From positions 84,947 through 148,946 of the forward strand of contig CAJTYS010000004.1 of the NCBI GenBank assembly GCA_910583765.1: a DNA stretch of 64,000 nt, given 5' to 3'. Positions 15,870-24,346 of this stretch are shown here, piece after piece (the first letter of the stretch is position 1; each line of letters opens with the position of its first letter). The position numbers were made by a program, and so were the translations under genes. The notes beneath the pieces are model-generated. The model made no database searches. It worked only from the letters and a program-made list of their open reading frames with translations, and was not told where the DNA came from. This DNA is from an uncultured Eubacteriales bacterium. Its GTDB lineage: Bacteria > Bacillota > Clostridia > Peptostreptococcales > Anaerovoracaceae.

Positions 15870-17387
15870 TTATTCGTCCAGCTTCGGATCCGTTGCTTTA
15901 TCGAACATTTCCAGCACTGCCGCTTCAGGCTCTTTGTCCATCAGCGTCACGATCACTGAGCAGAGCAGCCCAGCGATAAAGCCTGGGAACAATTCGTAAA
16001 CCCCAGTGGATTCAGACAGGAACATGTACCACAGCACATCGGTCAACGCGCCGCCCACAACGCCTGCCACCGCGCCTTTGTAGGTGAACCTTCTCCAGAA
16101 CAAGGACAGCAGCACCACTGGCCCAAAGGAAGAACCGAAGCCTGCCCAAGCGTTTTCCACCAGATTCATAATGGCCTGGGCGCCTTCCCCTTTGCTGGAA
16201 GCGATAAAGAACGCAATGACCGCTACGATCAGCACCACGATCCTGCCCACCCAGAGGATTTCCTTTTCACTGGCGTTCTTGCGCAAAATCGGCTTGTAAA
16301 TATCTGACGTAAAAGAACTGGATGCCACCAGCAGCTGGGAGTCCGCCGTTGACATGGAAGCCGCCATGATAGCTGCCAGCAGAATGCCTGCCAAAAATCC
16401 CGGGAACAGCATCCTGGCAAATGTGATGAAGACCTTGCTCTGCGCACCAATCGTCAAAAGTTCTTCTGCAATGAGCATCCTTCCAAAATATGCGATCAGA
16501 CAAGTTGCGCCGAGGGACAGCACCACCCAAATGATGGCTACGGTGGCGCTTTTTTTCACCATGGACGGCTTCTCAATGGACATGAACCGGACAATGATGT
16601 GCGGCATGCCAAAGTACCCGAGGCCCCATGCCAGACCAGAGACGACCTCCTGCCAGGAAGCGCTGAATACGCCTGCTCCAAAGGAGCATTCCACCGTCTG
16701 CCCGCTGACCGCGTCCTTGTAGGAATACACTGTGTCCAGAGCCGCTGTGTCCAGATTCTGGGTGGCCACGATGATGATGGGCACCGCCAGCAGCGCCACT
16801 ACCATGAGCAGTCCCTGAAAAAAGTCAGTCCAGCATACGGCTTTGAATCCGCCAAAGAACGTGCATACGAACATGGCCAGCGCGAACACCAGCATGGCCG
16901 TCTTTGTGCCCAGGGCCGGAAAAATTGTGGTGAACACCGATGCGCCGGCCACAAAGCCCGATGCCACGTAAACCGTGAAGCAGACAAAGAAAATGATGGC
17001 GCATATGATCTGCAGGGCATGGCTCTTGGCCATGAACCGGTTGCTCAAGTACTGAGGCACGGTGATGGCGTCACCAGCTGCTTTGGAAAACTTTCTCAGT
17101 CGTTTCGCTGAAAAGATCCAGTTGGCCGCTGTTCCCAGAGCAAGGCCGATGCCGATCCACATCTGGCCAAAGCCAAATGCCAAAATACTGCCCGGAAGTC
17201 CCATGAGGAGCCAAGCCGACATGTCAGAGGCCTGGGCTGACATGGCCGTGACCCAAGGTCCCATGGACCTGCCGCCCAAAAAGTATTCTTTCTCATTGGC
17301 CTTTTTTCTCCCCTTGAAGAAAAAGAAAAGTCCAACGCCTACTAGCATGATGAAATATAAGACAAATGCGAAAAGTTCTGCGTTCAT
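15870..17387 (-). CDS. putP: Sodium/proline symporter
   Basis: A 505-residue inner-membrane transporter of the sodium:solute symporter family with about thirteen hydrophobic helices. Family hallmarks are the early FLGGRSMGPWVTAMSAQASDMSAWLLMG segment (about 36-63), GFKAVCWTDFFQG (about 180-192), and ASMSTADSQLLVASSSFTSDIY (about 337-358), the sodium-binding helix. Length and these motifs match PutP, which imports proline with sodium. The ATG follows AGGAGG. It is monocistronic, transcribed away from the TetR gene, and its 3' end faces the GNAT gene across a shared terminator. Proline as substrate is inferred from similarity. Confidence 0.93.
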   Translation of the reverse strand: MNAELFAFVLYFIMLVGVGLFFFFKGRKKANEKEYFLGGRSMGPWVTAMSAQASDMSAWLLMGLPGSILAFGFGQMWIGIGLALGTAANWIFSAKRLRKFSKAAGDAITVPQYLSNRFMAKSHALQIICAIIFFVCFTVYVASGFVAGASVFTTIFPALGTKTAMLVFALAMFVCTFFGGFKAVCWTDFFQGLLMVVALLAVPIIIVATQNLDTAALDTVYSYKDAVSGQTVECSFGAGVFSASWQEVVSGLAWGLGYFGMPHIIVRFMSIEKPSMVKKSATVAIIWVVLSLGATCLIAYFGRMLIAEELLTIGAQSKVFITFARMLFPGFLAGILLAAIMAASMSTADSQLLVASSSFTSDIYKPILRKNASEKEILWVGRIVVLIVAVIAFFIASSKGEGAQAIMNLVENAWAGFGSSFGPVVLLSLFWRRFTYKGAVAGVVGGALTDVLWYMFLSESTGVYELFPGFIAGLLCSVIVTLMDKEPEAAVLEMFDKATDPKLDE

Positions 17388-17618
17388 GTTTCCTCCTTGT
17401 TATGTTTTTTAACTCTAAACGTTCAACAATTTTCATATTGTATCACATTTAAAAACAGAACAAAATACAGAATAGATTCCATACTATTTTTAGGATTTTA
17501 TGTGAAATCAGCTTATTATTCTATTGAAATTCAAGGATTTTAGTGATAAACTTCATTCTATACAGAAATAAATACGAAAATTATAATTTTGAAACTTTGG
17601 AAGGAATCTGGGAAAACC

Positions 17619-18200
17619 ATGAAGAAAAAAGCTCGAAACACGAAAGGCAAAATCGTCTCTGCCGCCTGGCGGCTCTTTTATCAGCAGGGGTACGAGGACA
17701 CCACGGTAGAAGAAATCGTGGAAGCATCCGGCACTTCCAGAGGCTCTTTTTATCACTATTTTGATGGAAAGGACGCATTGCTCACATCCCTTTCCTATTT
17801 GTTCGATGAAAAATATGACGAACTGACGGAAACCATGGACCCCAGCCTTTCCCCCGTGGAAAAGCTGACGCTCATGAACCACGAGCTGTTTCTCATGATC
17901 GAAAACACCGTGTCCGTGGATCTTTTGAGCCGGCTCTTTGCTTCCCAGCTGACCACAAGCGGCGAGCGGCATCTTCTCAGCCCCAACCGGACATATTATA
18001 AACTGCTGCGCCAGATCACCCTGGAAGGGCAGCAAAAAGGGGTGTTCAAAGACGAATTGTCTATTAACGATATTACTAGGGCCTATGCCATGTTTGAACG
18101 GGGCCTGATGTATGACTGGTGCATTTCCAGCGGCAACTATTCCCTCTGCCAATATTCGGCTATGGTGCTGCCAAAATTTTTGGAAGGGCTTTGCAAGTAA
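17619..18200 (+). CDS. TetR-family transcriptional regulator
   Basis: A 193-residue DNA-binding regulator. Residues about 10-56 form the TetR helix-turn-helix (KIVSAAWRLFYQQGYEDTTV then EIVEASGTSRGSFYHYFDGKDAL), the hallmark of the family; the remainder is the helical ligand-binding domain. I chose the ATG at 17619; an in-frame TTG ten codons upstream lacks a ribosome binding site. The MATE efflux gene starts 15 bases after the stop, so the regulator most likely controls this two-gene operon, and perhaps putP, which diverges from it. Confidence 0.92.
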   Translation: MKKKARNTKGKIVSAAWRLFYQQGYEDTTVEEIVEASGTSRGSFYHYFDGKDALLTSLSYLFDEKYDELTETMDPSLSPVEKLTLMNHELFLMIENTVSVDLLSRLFASQLTTSGERHLLSPNRTYYKLLRQITLEGQQKGVFKDELSINDITRAYAMFERGLMYDWCISSGNYSLCQYSAMVLPKFLEGLCK

Positions 18201-18215
18201 GGAGGATCGCAACAT

Positions 18216-19550
18216 ATGGCAGAACAAAACAAAATGGCAACAAAACCAATGGTGCCTCTGATCATTTCCATGGCAGTGCCGCCGCTGATTTCCATGTTCC
18301 TGCAATACACTTACAATTTCGTGGACTGCATGTTCGTGTCTTGGCTGGGGGAGGACGCATTGACCGCGGTATCTCTGGCCTTTCCTTTGACTACGCTGAT
18401 GCTGGCCATGTCCATTGGCCTTGGAGTGGGCGTGAACGTGCAGATCGCTAATTATCTGGGGCAGAAAAAGCAGGATCTGGCTGACAGTGTGGTGACTAAC
18501 GGCATCATTCTTTGCACGGTGTGCGGGATCGTGCTCACGGGAATCGTGCTGATGATCATCAGGCCCTTCTTCGCCTCTTTTACGGATTCCGCTGTTATCT
18601 TTGATCTGGCGCTCCAATACATGGGGATCTGCGCATTCATGCAGGTCCCTAACATGGTCCACATCTGCATCCAGAAAATCATCCAAGGGACAGGAAACAT
18701 GATCGCGCCTATGTGGTTTCAGATCGCAGGGGTTTTGCTGAACTTTGCCCTTGACCCGCTCTTGATCTTCGGTGTGGGTCCGTTCCCGGAAATGGGTGTG
18801 AAAGGCGCTGCGATTTCCACTGTGGCCGGTTATACCTTTAGTATGATCCTGGCTTTCTACGTGCTGCTGTTTCAAAAGCAGAAAGTAAAGATGAAGGTCT
18901 CTGGTTTTCGTTTAGATTTGGGGATCATGAAAGCGACCTTCGTGATCGGTTTTCCTTCTTTCGTCATGAACGCATTGGGGGCTTTCATGACTTATTTCGC
19001 TAATCTGTTTCTGGTCCTGTATTCCACCACCGCAGTAGCCTTTTTCGGCGCTTATTTCAAGCTGCAGCAAGTGGTGATCATGACCCTCAATGGCTTGGTA
19101 CAAGGCTGCATCCCCATTATGAGCTATAATTTTGGCGCAAAAAATCGGCAGCGGCTGGAGCAGTCGTTTCGATACGGCACCTTGATCGGCTGTCTCATCA
19201 CCGGACTTGGGATTATCATTCTCTGTTTATTTCCACAGCAGGTCCTGCGGATCTTTCAGGCTTCGGAAGAAATGATGGCTTTTGGCGTTCCTGCCCTGCG
19301 GATCATGTGCGTTAGCTATGTGTTCGCCGCCATTTCCACCATGATCGCTTCTCTCATGCAGTCCACAAAGCGGGTAGGCTGCAGCTTGCTGATCAACATT
19401 CTGCGGCAGCTGGCCCTGCTAGTCCCAGCAATGTGGGCGCTTTCTAAAGCAATGGGCATGACAGGCATCTGGTGGTCCTTTATGGTAGCCGAAACCTTGA
19501 CCGTGATCATCGCCTGGCTCCTATATAAAAGGAAGGAACTTGTGTTTTAG
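18216..19550 (+). CDS. MATE-family multidrug efflux transporter
   Basis: A 444-residue membrane protein with about twelve hydrophobic helices in two pseudo-repeats, as in MATE exporters, which expel cationic compounds using a sodium or proton gradient. Typical features are the first-helix NFVDCMFVSWLGEDAL stretch (about 33-48), GVGVNVQIANYLGQKK (about 70-85), and the second-half GLVQGCIPIMSYNFGAKN motif (about 291-308). An AAGGAGG site precedes the ATG. Coupling to the TetR gene 15 bases upstream suggests induction by a substrate of the pump. The particular substrate is unknown. Confidence 0.93.
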   Translation: MAEQNKMATKPMVPLIISMAVPPLISMFLQYTYNFVDCMFVSWLGEDALTAVSLAFPLTTLMLAMSIGLGVGVNVQIANYLGQKKQDLADSVVTNGIILCTVCGIVLTGIVLMIIRPFFASFTDSAVIFDLALQYMGICAFMQVPNMVHICIQKIIQGTGNMIAPMWFQIAGVLLNFALDPLLIFGVGPFPEMGVKGAAISTVAGYTFSMILAFYVLLFQKQKVKMKVSGFRLDLGIMKATFVIGFPSFVMNALGAFMTYFANLFLVLYSTTAVAFFGAYFKLQQVVIMTLNGLVQGCIPIMSYNFGAKNRQRLEQSFRYGTLIGCLITGLGIIILCLFPQQVLRIFQASEEMMAFGVPALRIMCVSYVFAAISTMIASLMQSTKRVGCSLLINILRQLALLVPAMWALSKAMGMTGIWWSFMVAETLTVIIAWLLYKRKELVF

Positions 19551-19619
19551 GTTCTATGCGTTCACTGCAGTTCGCGTTCATAATATTCATCCATGCGCCG
19601 CGCGCAGGCAGAAGCAACC

Positions 19620-20324
19620 TCATAAAAGCAGCTCCCCTGCCACGAATTGCCTGGTGATCTCGTTTTGAGGCTGCGCCAAAACTTTCCGGCTCTCGCCCGC
19701 TTCCACCAGTTCGCCTTTGTGAAGCATCAGCACGTCATCGCAGAGCCGCTTTGCCTGGGCCAAGTTGTGGGTGATGACCACGATGGTGATGGCTTCCTTT
19801 TCACTGATGGTCAGCAGCATCCGTTCGATTTCCGCAGTGGTGTGAGGATCGATGTTGGCCGTTGGTTCATCCAATAACAGCAGCCGCGGATGAAAGGATA
19901 AGGCTCTTGCCAGTGCCACTTTCTGAGTCTCTCCGCCGGAGAGCTTCCAGGCTTTCTGCTTTTTGAAAGCCGTTAGCCCCAATTCTTCCAGCAGCTCATC
20001 AATGCGCTCCGCAATCTGTGCCTTGGGTACGCCCCGCAATTTCATGGGATAGGCGATGTTGTTTTCCACTGTGGTGGACAGTAAGTATGGTTTTTGGAAC
20101 ACCAAAGTGATATCCTGCCGAGGCATTTCCCGCTTTCCATCGTATTGAACGCTCCCTTGGTCAGAGGATTCCAAACCCGCCAGGATACGGAGCAGCGTGC
20201 TTTTTCCCGCACCATTAGGGCCGATGAGCGCGGTCCTGCTGCCAGAGCGGATCCCGCCGTCAGGAAGGTTTAAAACCAGCCTTCCATCGTAGGATTTTTT
20301 TAAATCTGTGAATCTCACATCCAT
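19620..20324 (-). CDS. tupC: Tungstate ABC transporter ATP-binding protein
   Basis: A 234-residue ATPase subunit. Walker A is GPNGAGKST (about 35-43), the Q-loop is FQKPYLL, the ABC signature is LSGGETQKVALARAL (about 128-142), Walker B is LLLLDEPTANID, and the switch histidine is in VITHN. These are complete, so an active ATPase is expected. It follows tupB by four bases and ends convergent to the MATE gene. Assignment to tungstate rests on the neighbouring TupA-like binding protein and TupB-like permease; molybdate cannot be excluded from sequence alone. Confidence 0.88.
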   Translation of the reverse strand: MDVRFTDLKKSYDGRLVLNLPDGGIRSGSRTALIGPNGAGKSTLLRILAGLESSDQGSVQYDGKREMPRQDITLVFQKPYLLSTTVENNIAYPMKLRGVPKAQIAERIDELLEELGLTAFKKQKAWKLSGGETQKVALARALSFHPRLLLLDEPTANIDPHTTAEIERMLLTISEKEAITIVVITHNLAQAKRLCDDVLMLHKGELVEAGESRKVLAQPQNEITRQFVAGELLL

Positions 20325-20328
20325 GTTC

Positions 20329-21024
20329 TCACCTGCTTTCCCGTTCCTGGAAATGATAAAGCATCGCGTTCACCACAAAGGAGATGAGCAGCAAAATCAG
20401 CCCCACGGCCATGGCCCGCTCAAAATTCCCCATGCCTTTTAGCTCTGAAATATAGGTGGTCATGACTCTTGTCTTGCCTTTGATATTGCCGCCTACGATC
20501 ATTACTGCGCCCACTTCAGAAATAGCTCTGCCGAATCCGCTGATGACCGCAGTGGTGATGCCTACCCGCATCTCATAGATCAGCAGCCGCAGCCGCTGAA
20601 ACCGTCCTGCTCCGAGAGTCATCCCCAGTTGGTTGACCACCAGAGCCTTTTCCTTGACCATGTTGTAAGTCAGGCCAATGATGATCGGTGTCACCAGGCA
20701 GATCTGGGCGATGATCATGGCGGAAACCGTGTAGTTCAGCTGCAGGCTCCCCAGAGGTCCTCGTCTCATGAAAATCAGAAATACCGCCAGCCCTGCGATG
20801 ACTGGCGGTAAACTCATCAACGTATAGATGATCCGAACAAGGATTCCTTTTCCTCTGAAGCTGCACGTTCCCAGTAAGATCCCCAGCGGGATCCCCAAGA
20901 TAGTGGAAACCACTACGGAAAAAATGGAAACATACAGGGAGAGTCCCACGATTTCAAAAATTTCGGCATCGCCTGCGAAAATCAGGCGAATGGCCTCTTC
21001 AAATCCATGTCCTATGGTATCCAT
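20329..21024 (-). CDS. tupB: Tungstate ABC transporter permease
   Basis: A 231-residue inner-membrane permease with about five or six hydrophobic helices (including about 24-48, 63-82, 92-115 and 200-222). The cytoplasmic coupling motif, usually EAA-x3-G, appears as GRAISEVGAVMIVGGNIKG (about 166-184), the TupB-type form. It lies three bases downstream of the binding-protein gene and four bases upstream of the ATPase gene, so all three are translated from one message. Length is usual for TupB. Confidence 0.9.
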   Translation of the reverse strand: MDTIGHGFEEAIRLIFAGDAEIFEIVGLSLYVSIFSVVVSTILGIPLGILLGTCSFRGKGILVRIIYTLMSLPPVIAGLAVFLIFMRRGPLGSLQLNYTVSAMIIAQICLVTPIIIGLTYNMVKEKALVVNQLGMTLGAGRFQRLRLLIYEMRVGITTAVISGFGRAISEVGAVMIVGGNIKGKTRVMTTYISELKGMGNFERAMAVGLILLLISFVVNAMLYHFQERESR

Positions 21025-21027
21025 GGT

Positions 21028-21909
21028 TTATTTCGCATTTGGCACGAACAGCTGCTGTCCGTATTCTTCCACGCCGTATTCGCCGATCAGCTTCTGTGTG
21101 TCTTCGGATACGATCCATTCCTGGAAGGCTTTCGCGCCATCGTGGTTCATGTTCTCGTTTTTGTCCGGATTCACGCAGATCACGCCGTACTGGTTGTTCA
21201 GGGTTCCGCTCGGGTCTTTTTCGCAGAGGATCTTCAGCTCTGTTTCGCCGCCCACGTTGAGCCATGTGGCTCTGTCAGCCAGAGTGTATCCCAGTTTCTC
21301 GTCTGTCATGGTGATCACATCGCCCATGCCAGCGGCTGCTTCCACGTACCAATCTCCTGCTGGTTTGATTTCAGCTTTTTCCCAGATGGACAGTTCTTTC
21401 TTGTGCGTACCGGATTCATCGGCTCTGGAAATGAATGTGGATTTCTTGTCGGCAATGGCTTTGAACGCTGCGACCGCGTCCTCACTGGAGTCTGCCACCT
21501 TAGCAGGGTCGGCTTTTGGTCCAACTACTACGAAGTCATTGTACATCACGTCCAGTCTGCCAGTTTCGTCAGCATGTCCGCCATCTACGTATTCCTTTTC
21601 AGCAGCCGGAGAATGTACCAGCAGCACATCGGCTTCGCCGTTTTCACCCATTGTCATGGCTTCACCGGAGCCAACGGACGCGACGTCTACTTTGTAGCCA
21701 GACGCCTTTTCAAATTCCGGAAGCAGCACGTCCAGCAGACCGCTGTCCTTTGTGCTGGTAGTGGTGGCCAATCTGATGGTTCCTTTGCTTTCCGCGGCTT
21801 TTTCGCCTTCTGCGTCTTTGTCATCACTGCCGCCGCAGCCGGAAAGCAGGGCTGTCATGGATAATGTCATTGCCATGACCATAAAGATTGCAAAAATTCT
21901 CTTTTTCAT
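21028..21909 (-). CDS. tupA: Tungstate ABC transporter substrate-binding lipoprotein
   Basis: A 293-residue extracytoplasmic binding protein. The signal peptide ends in a lipobox, LLSGC, with the lipid-modified cysteine near residue 25. The mature part starts with the diagnostic TTTSTKDSGLLD segment (about 50-61), the oxyanion-binding motif of TupA, which distinguishes it from ModA. It binds tungstate with very high affinity in characterised relatives and passes it to TupBC. The ATG has a GGAGGAG site. A structured leader and terminator 135-280 bases upstream suggest attenuation. Tungsten supply fits the probable tungsten oxidoreductase at the left edge. Confidence 0.93.
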   Translation of the reverse strand: MKKRIFAIFMVMAMTLSMTALLSGCGGSDDKDAEGEKAAESKGTIRLATTTSTKDSGLLDVLLPEFEKASGYKVDVASVGSGEAMTMGENGEADVLLVHSPAAEKEYVDGGHADETGRLDVMYNDFVVVGPKADPAKVADSSEDAVAAFKAIADKKSTFISRADESGTHKKELSIWEKAEIKPAGDWYVEAAAGMGDVITMTDEKLGYTLADRATWLNVGGETELKILCEKDPSGTLNNQYGVICVNPDKNENMNHDGAKAFQEWIVSEDTQKLIGEYGVEEYGQQLFVPNAK

Positions 21910-22044
21910 TGTTCTCCTCCTACAATTAAGCTTTTGCGTTTATTTTTCAGAAACAGAATCGCCTGACTCGCAAAGCCTTGCTCTTGGCTTCACTGGAGCG
22001 GCTCTGTTTTTGACATAAAAAATAGAATGATAACAAACACAACC

Positions 22045-22190
22045 TAAAAAAACAACCTTTCGGAATGAAAGGTTATCGTTAAATTATGTATCGTATCATT
22101 CCTTTCCAAACACGGGAGGCCCCATCGTTTCCAATGTGACCCATCGGTACAGCACCCATAGTCACCCTTAGCGCACTGTACTCGGAAGTT
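22045..22190 (-). ncRNA. Structured leader of tupABC with intrinsic terminator, candidate tungsten-related riboswitch
   Basis: On the minus strand, after an ACTTCCGA segment, GTACAG (22181-22176) pairs with CTGTAC (22152-22147). In the loop GTGAC (22165-22161) can pair with GTCAC (22140-22136) outside it, a pseudoknot of the same layout as the leader at 474-610. A terminator follows: AACCTTTC pairs with GAAAGGTT (22074-22054), then a T run to 22045. tupA begins 135 bases further on. The shared layout and shared tungsten context make a riboswitch plausible; the class is inferred. Confidence 0.45.
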
Positions 22191-22374
22191 TTATTTTTAA
22201 TTGTTCGTGTAGTATACCATAATCAACGGCTGGAAGCAAGAGGAAATTTTCTGCTGCATAGAAATCTGATGTAGAAGAATTGGCGATCAAATATCCCAGC
22301 ACCTTTTCCAAAGCCACCGGGGAGGTGATTCGGTTTCGCATGATGATATCTTTCAGCACAACAGATCTTGTTGG
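22168..22374 (-). pseudogene. Remnant of an AAA_14/DUF4143-type ATP-binding protein
   Basis: A 60-70-codon fragment whose translation (VVLKDIIMRNRITSPVALEK followed by VLGYLIANS) resembles the segment of AAA_14/DUF4143 ATPases just before their nuclease-like domain. It has no start region (a stop lies at 22377-22375), no Walker motifs and breaks off abruptly, so it is a decayed relic. The tupABC leader and its promoter now lie on top of or beside it. Confidence 0.4.
22211..22239 (-). promoter_or_regulatory. Sigma-A promoter for the tup leader
   Basis: TTGCTT (22239-22234), a 17-base spacer and TATACT (22216-22211) on the minus strand. Transcription would begin near 22204, a short distance before the structured leader. 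Confidence 0.5.
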
Positions 22375-22510
22375 TCAATAGAATTAAATATATTTAATTC
22401 TATATAATTTTTTAGATATGAAATTAATTAAATTTAATTTATTTTCTTGTTTTTCCTCATGAATTAAGTTTGTGCGATACTATTTAACTTTATTCCTCAT
22501 TTCTCCCATA

Positions 22511-22538
22511 TAAAAAACTGCCATGTAAACACAGCAGT
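22511..22538 (-). terminator. Intrinsic terminator after the first AAA-ATPase gene
   Basis: ACTGC and GCAGT form a short stem directly after the stop codon, followed by six T on the minus strand. The stem is only five bp, so strength is uncertain. From 22375 to 22510 the DNA is very AT-rich and I see no gene in it. Confidence 0.5.
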
Positions 22539-22539
22539 C

Positions 22540-24228
22540 TTATTGCCTTTTCACCAAGCAGTTTTTCTGGCAGAACGCCACGCCCAGCTTTTCCACCGTC
22601 CTGAATCCGGCCCGTTGTATTTCTTCGGCGTATCGCTTTTCCTCAATCTGCCGCAGAGCGTCATCGCATTCCTTGTCCAGGCGGCTTTCATCATCCGTCC
22701 ACTTCGCTTCTATGACAACGGCCCGCCGGTTCTTTCTGTCTTTGATGATGATGTCCGACCTGCCGAGGCCGGTTTCATAATTCGACCGTACCCCATACCC
22801 CGCATTGGCCAAAAGCCCTGTGAGGAAGGCGTGGTAAAAGCTTTCCCGATAATCATGATAACTGATAGTGTCAAAGAGTAAATCCGAGATCATGGCGGTC
22901 AGTTTTTCCGCGTCCCCTGTCCACAAGGCCTGGAAGAACGCGCTTCTGTCGCGTTCCACCTGTTTATCGCGAAACCAGCTTTTCACGCTCTTTTTGAAAA
23001 TGTCCATGACTTCGGCGTTGGGGATTCGCAGCGGAAGCCGATCCCTCGGCAACTCTCCCTCTTCCGATCCTCTCACGTCCGCTTTTGTCAGATAGCCGGT
23101 GAAGTAGAGCAGGCTCCACAAATTCTCCTCCGAAGAATCCAGCACGTCATAGGTCAGGTTGTCCGTGATGGGTTCACTGATCCGTTCACCAGCCAGCAGC
23201 GCTTCAAACTTTTCACTCACGTCCAAATCGTGCCTGTCCAAAAAAGAGCGGACGATGGCATTGTCGCTGGTGTTTTCCCAGAAATTCTTAGGCTTCGATG
23301 ACGGATCCAGCGTCAGGTTCCGCACATGGTTCATCACGTCCCAAGGGCAGTAAACGTGGGAATCTCCGAACCGGTACCCATCGTACCATTCCTTGATTTC
23401 CGTCTGATGGGAGGACAGTCCCGTGTCCCCCAGCAGCCGGTCCACCTCCGCCTGGGTGAAGCCAAAGTATTCGTTGAGCCGAGTGTCGGAAATGGTGTCG
23501 GACACGAAGTTGTTGGTGCCGGTGAAAATGCTTTCTTTGGCGATCCGCAGGCAGCCGGTGATGACCGCGAATTTCAAGGAAGTGTTATCCTTCATGGCCT
23601 GCATGACGCCTTTGACCACGTCCATCATTTCCCGGTAATACCCTTTTTCACTGGCCTTTGCCAGGGGCACGTCGTACTCATCGATCAGCAGGATCACCGG
23701 CTTCCCGTAATGGGCCTCCATCATTTGGGTCAGCTTTCGCAAACTTTTTTTCACGTCTTTCATGTCAGCGGTTTCCGCCGCAATCTGATCAAAAAATTCC
23801 TTGTCATAGCCGCTGAGTTTCTCGCTTTCCAGCAAATATAAATGTTCCTTATACATCTCACCCAGAACAGAAGCCAACTGCTCATAGGCACTATTAAAAT
23901 CCAATCCATCCACGCTTTTAAAAGAAAGGAACACCGTTGGCCACTGGTTCATCCAGGCCCGACACAGACTCTCATTTTCTGCGATGTTCAGGCCTTGGAA
24001 CAACGCCTCGCTGTCTTTGCGTATGTCAAAAAATTCCGACATCATGCTCATGGCCAACGTCTTGCCGAACCTGCGGGGACGGGTGATCAGCGTGACCTTT
24101 GTGTTTTTGGTGCGCAGCAGCGCTTCGATCAAGCCGGACTTGTCAACATAATAATCGTTTTCTCTCCTGATTTCCGCAAAATGCGAAGTGCCTACCGGTA
24201 TCCCCACTTTATCCCGATCAAAACCCAT
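22540..24228 (-). CDS. AAA-ATPase-like / PD-(D/E)XK nuclease-domain protein, copy 1
   Basis: A 562-residue cytoplasmic protein. The N-terminal AAA-ATPase-like domain has a degenerate P-loop region (ITRPRRFGKTLAMSMM, about 48-63) and a Walker B-like LLIDEYDVPLAKA (about 178-190). The C-terminal part has a PD-(D/E)XK-type core: GLGRSDIIIKDRKNRRAVVIEAKW (about 490-513), with Asp and Glu-x-Lys in the expected positions. The family is widespread and highly paralogous in gut anaerobes; its role is unknown, with mobile-element, defence or DNA-repair proposals. An AAAGGGG site precedes the ATG. The copy at 24347-26035 is nearly identical except near both ends. Confidence 0.85.
   Translation of the reverse strand: MGFDRDKVGIPVGTSHFAEIRRENDYYVDKSGLIEALLRTKNTKVTLITRPRRFGKTLAMSMMSEFFDIRKDSEALFQGLNIAENESLCRAWMNQWPTVFLSFKSVDGLDFNSAYEQLASVLGEMYKEHLYLLESEKLSGYDKEFFDQIAAETADMKDVKKSLRKLTQMMEAHYGKPVILLIDEYDVPLAKASEKGYYREMMDVVKGVMQAMKDNTSLKFAVITGCLRIAKESIFTGTNNFVSDTISDTRLNEYFGFTQAEVDRLLGDTGLSSHQTEIKEWYDGYRFGDSHVYCPWDVMNHVRNLTLDPSSKPKNFWENTSDNAIVRSFLDRHDLDVSEKFEALLAGERISEPITDNLTYDVLDSSEENLWSLLYFTGYLTKADVRGSEEGELPRDRLPLRIPNAEVMDIFKKSVKSWFRDKQVERDRSAFFQALWTGDAEKLTAMISDLLFDTISYHDYRESFYHAFLTGLLANAGYGVRSNYETGLGRSDIIIKDRKNRRAVVIEAKWTDDESRLDKECDDALRQIEEKRYAEEIQRAGFRTVEKLGVAFCQKNCLVKRQ
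22586..24096 (-). repeat. About 1.5-kb near-identical direct repeat, left copy
   Basis: Aligned with 24393-25903 at a constant offset of 1807 bases, I see no difference. On the 3'-gene side the match decays to a few changes in 45 bases; on the 5'-gene side it stops abruptly inside codon-aligned sequence. Both borders lie within the genes. Confidence 0.85.
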
Positions 24229-24346
24229 ATCAACATCCCCTTTCTGGCGGTCTATCGCCGTTCCCTTTCATGTATCTGTTATTACATCACATTTATAGGG
24301 TGTTCACAATGAACTTATAGTTAAAAACTGGTTCCGTCTCCATATA

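Noticed and set aside
19551..19619. A 38-codon reading frame overlapping the tupC stop on the minus strand
   Set aside because: It runs antisense through the end of the MATE gene, has no recognisable product and only a weak binding site.
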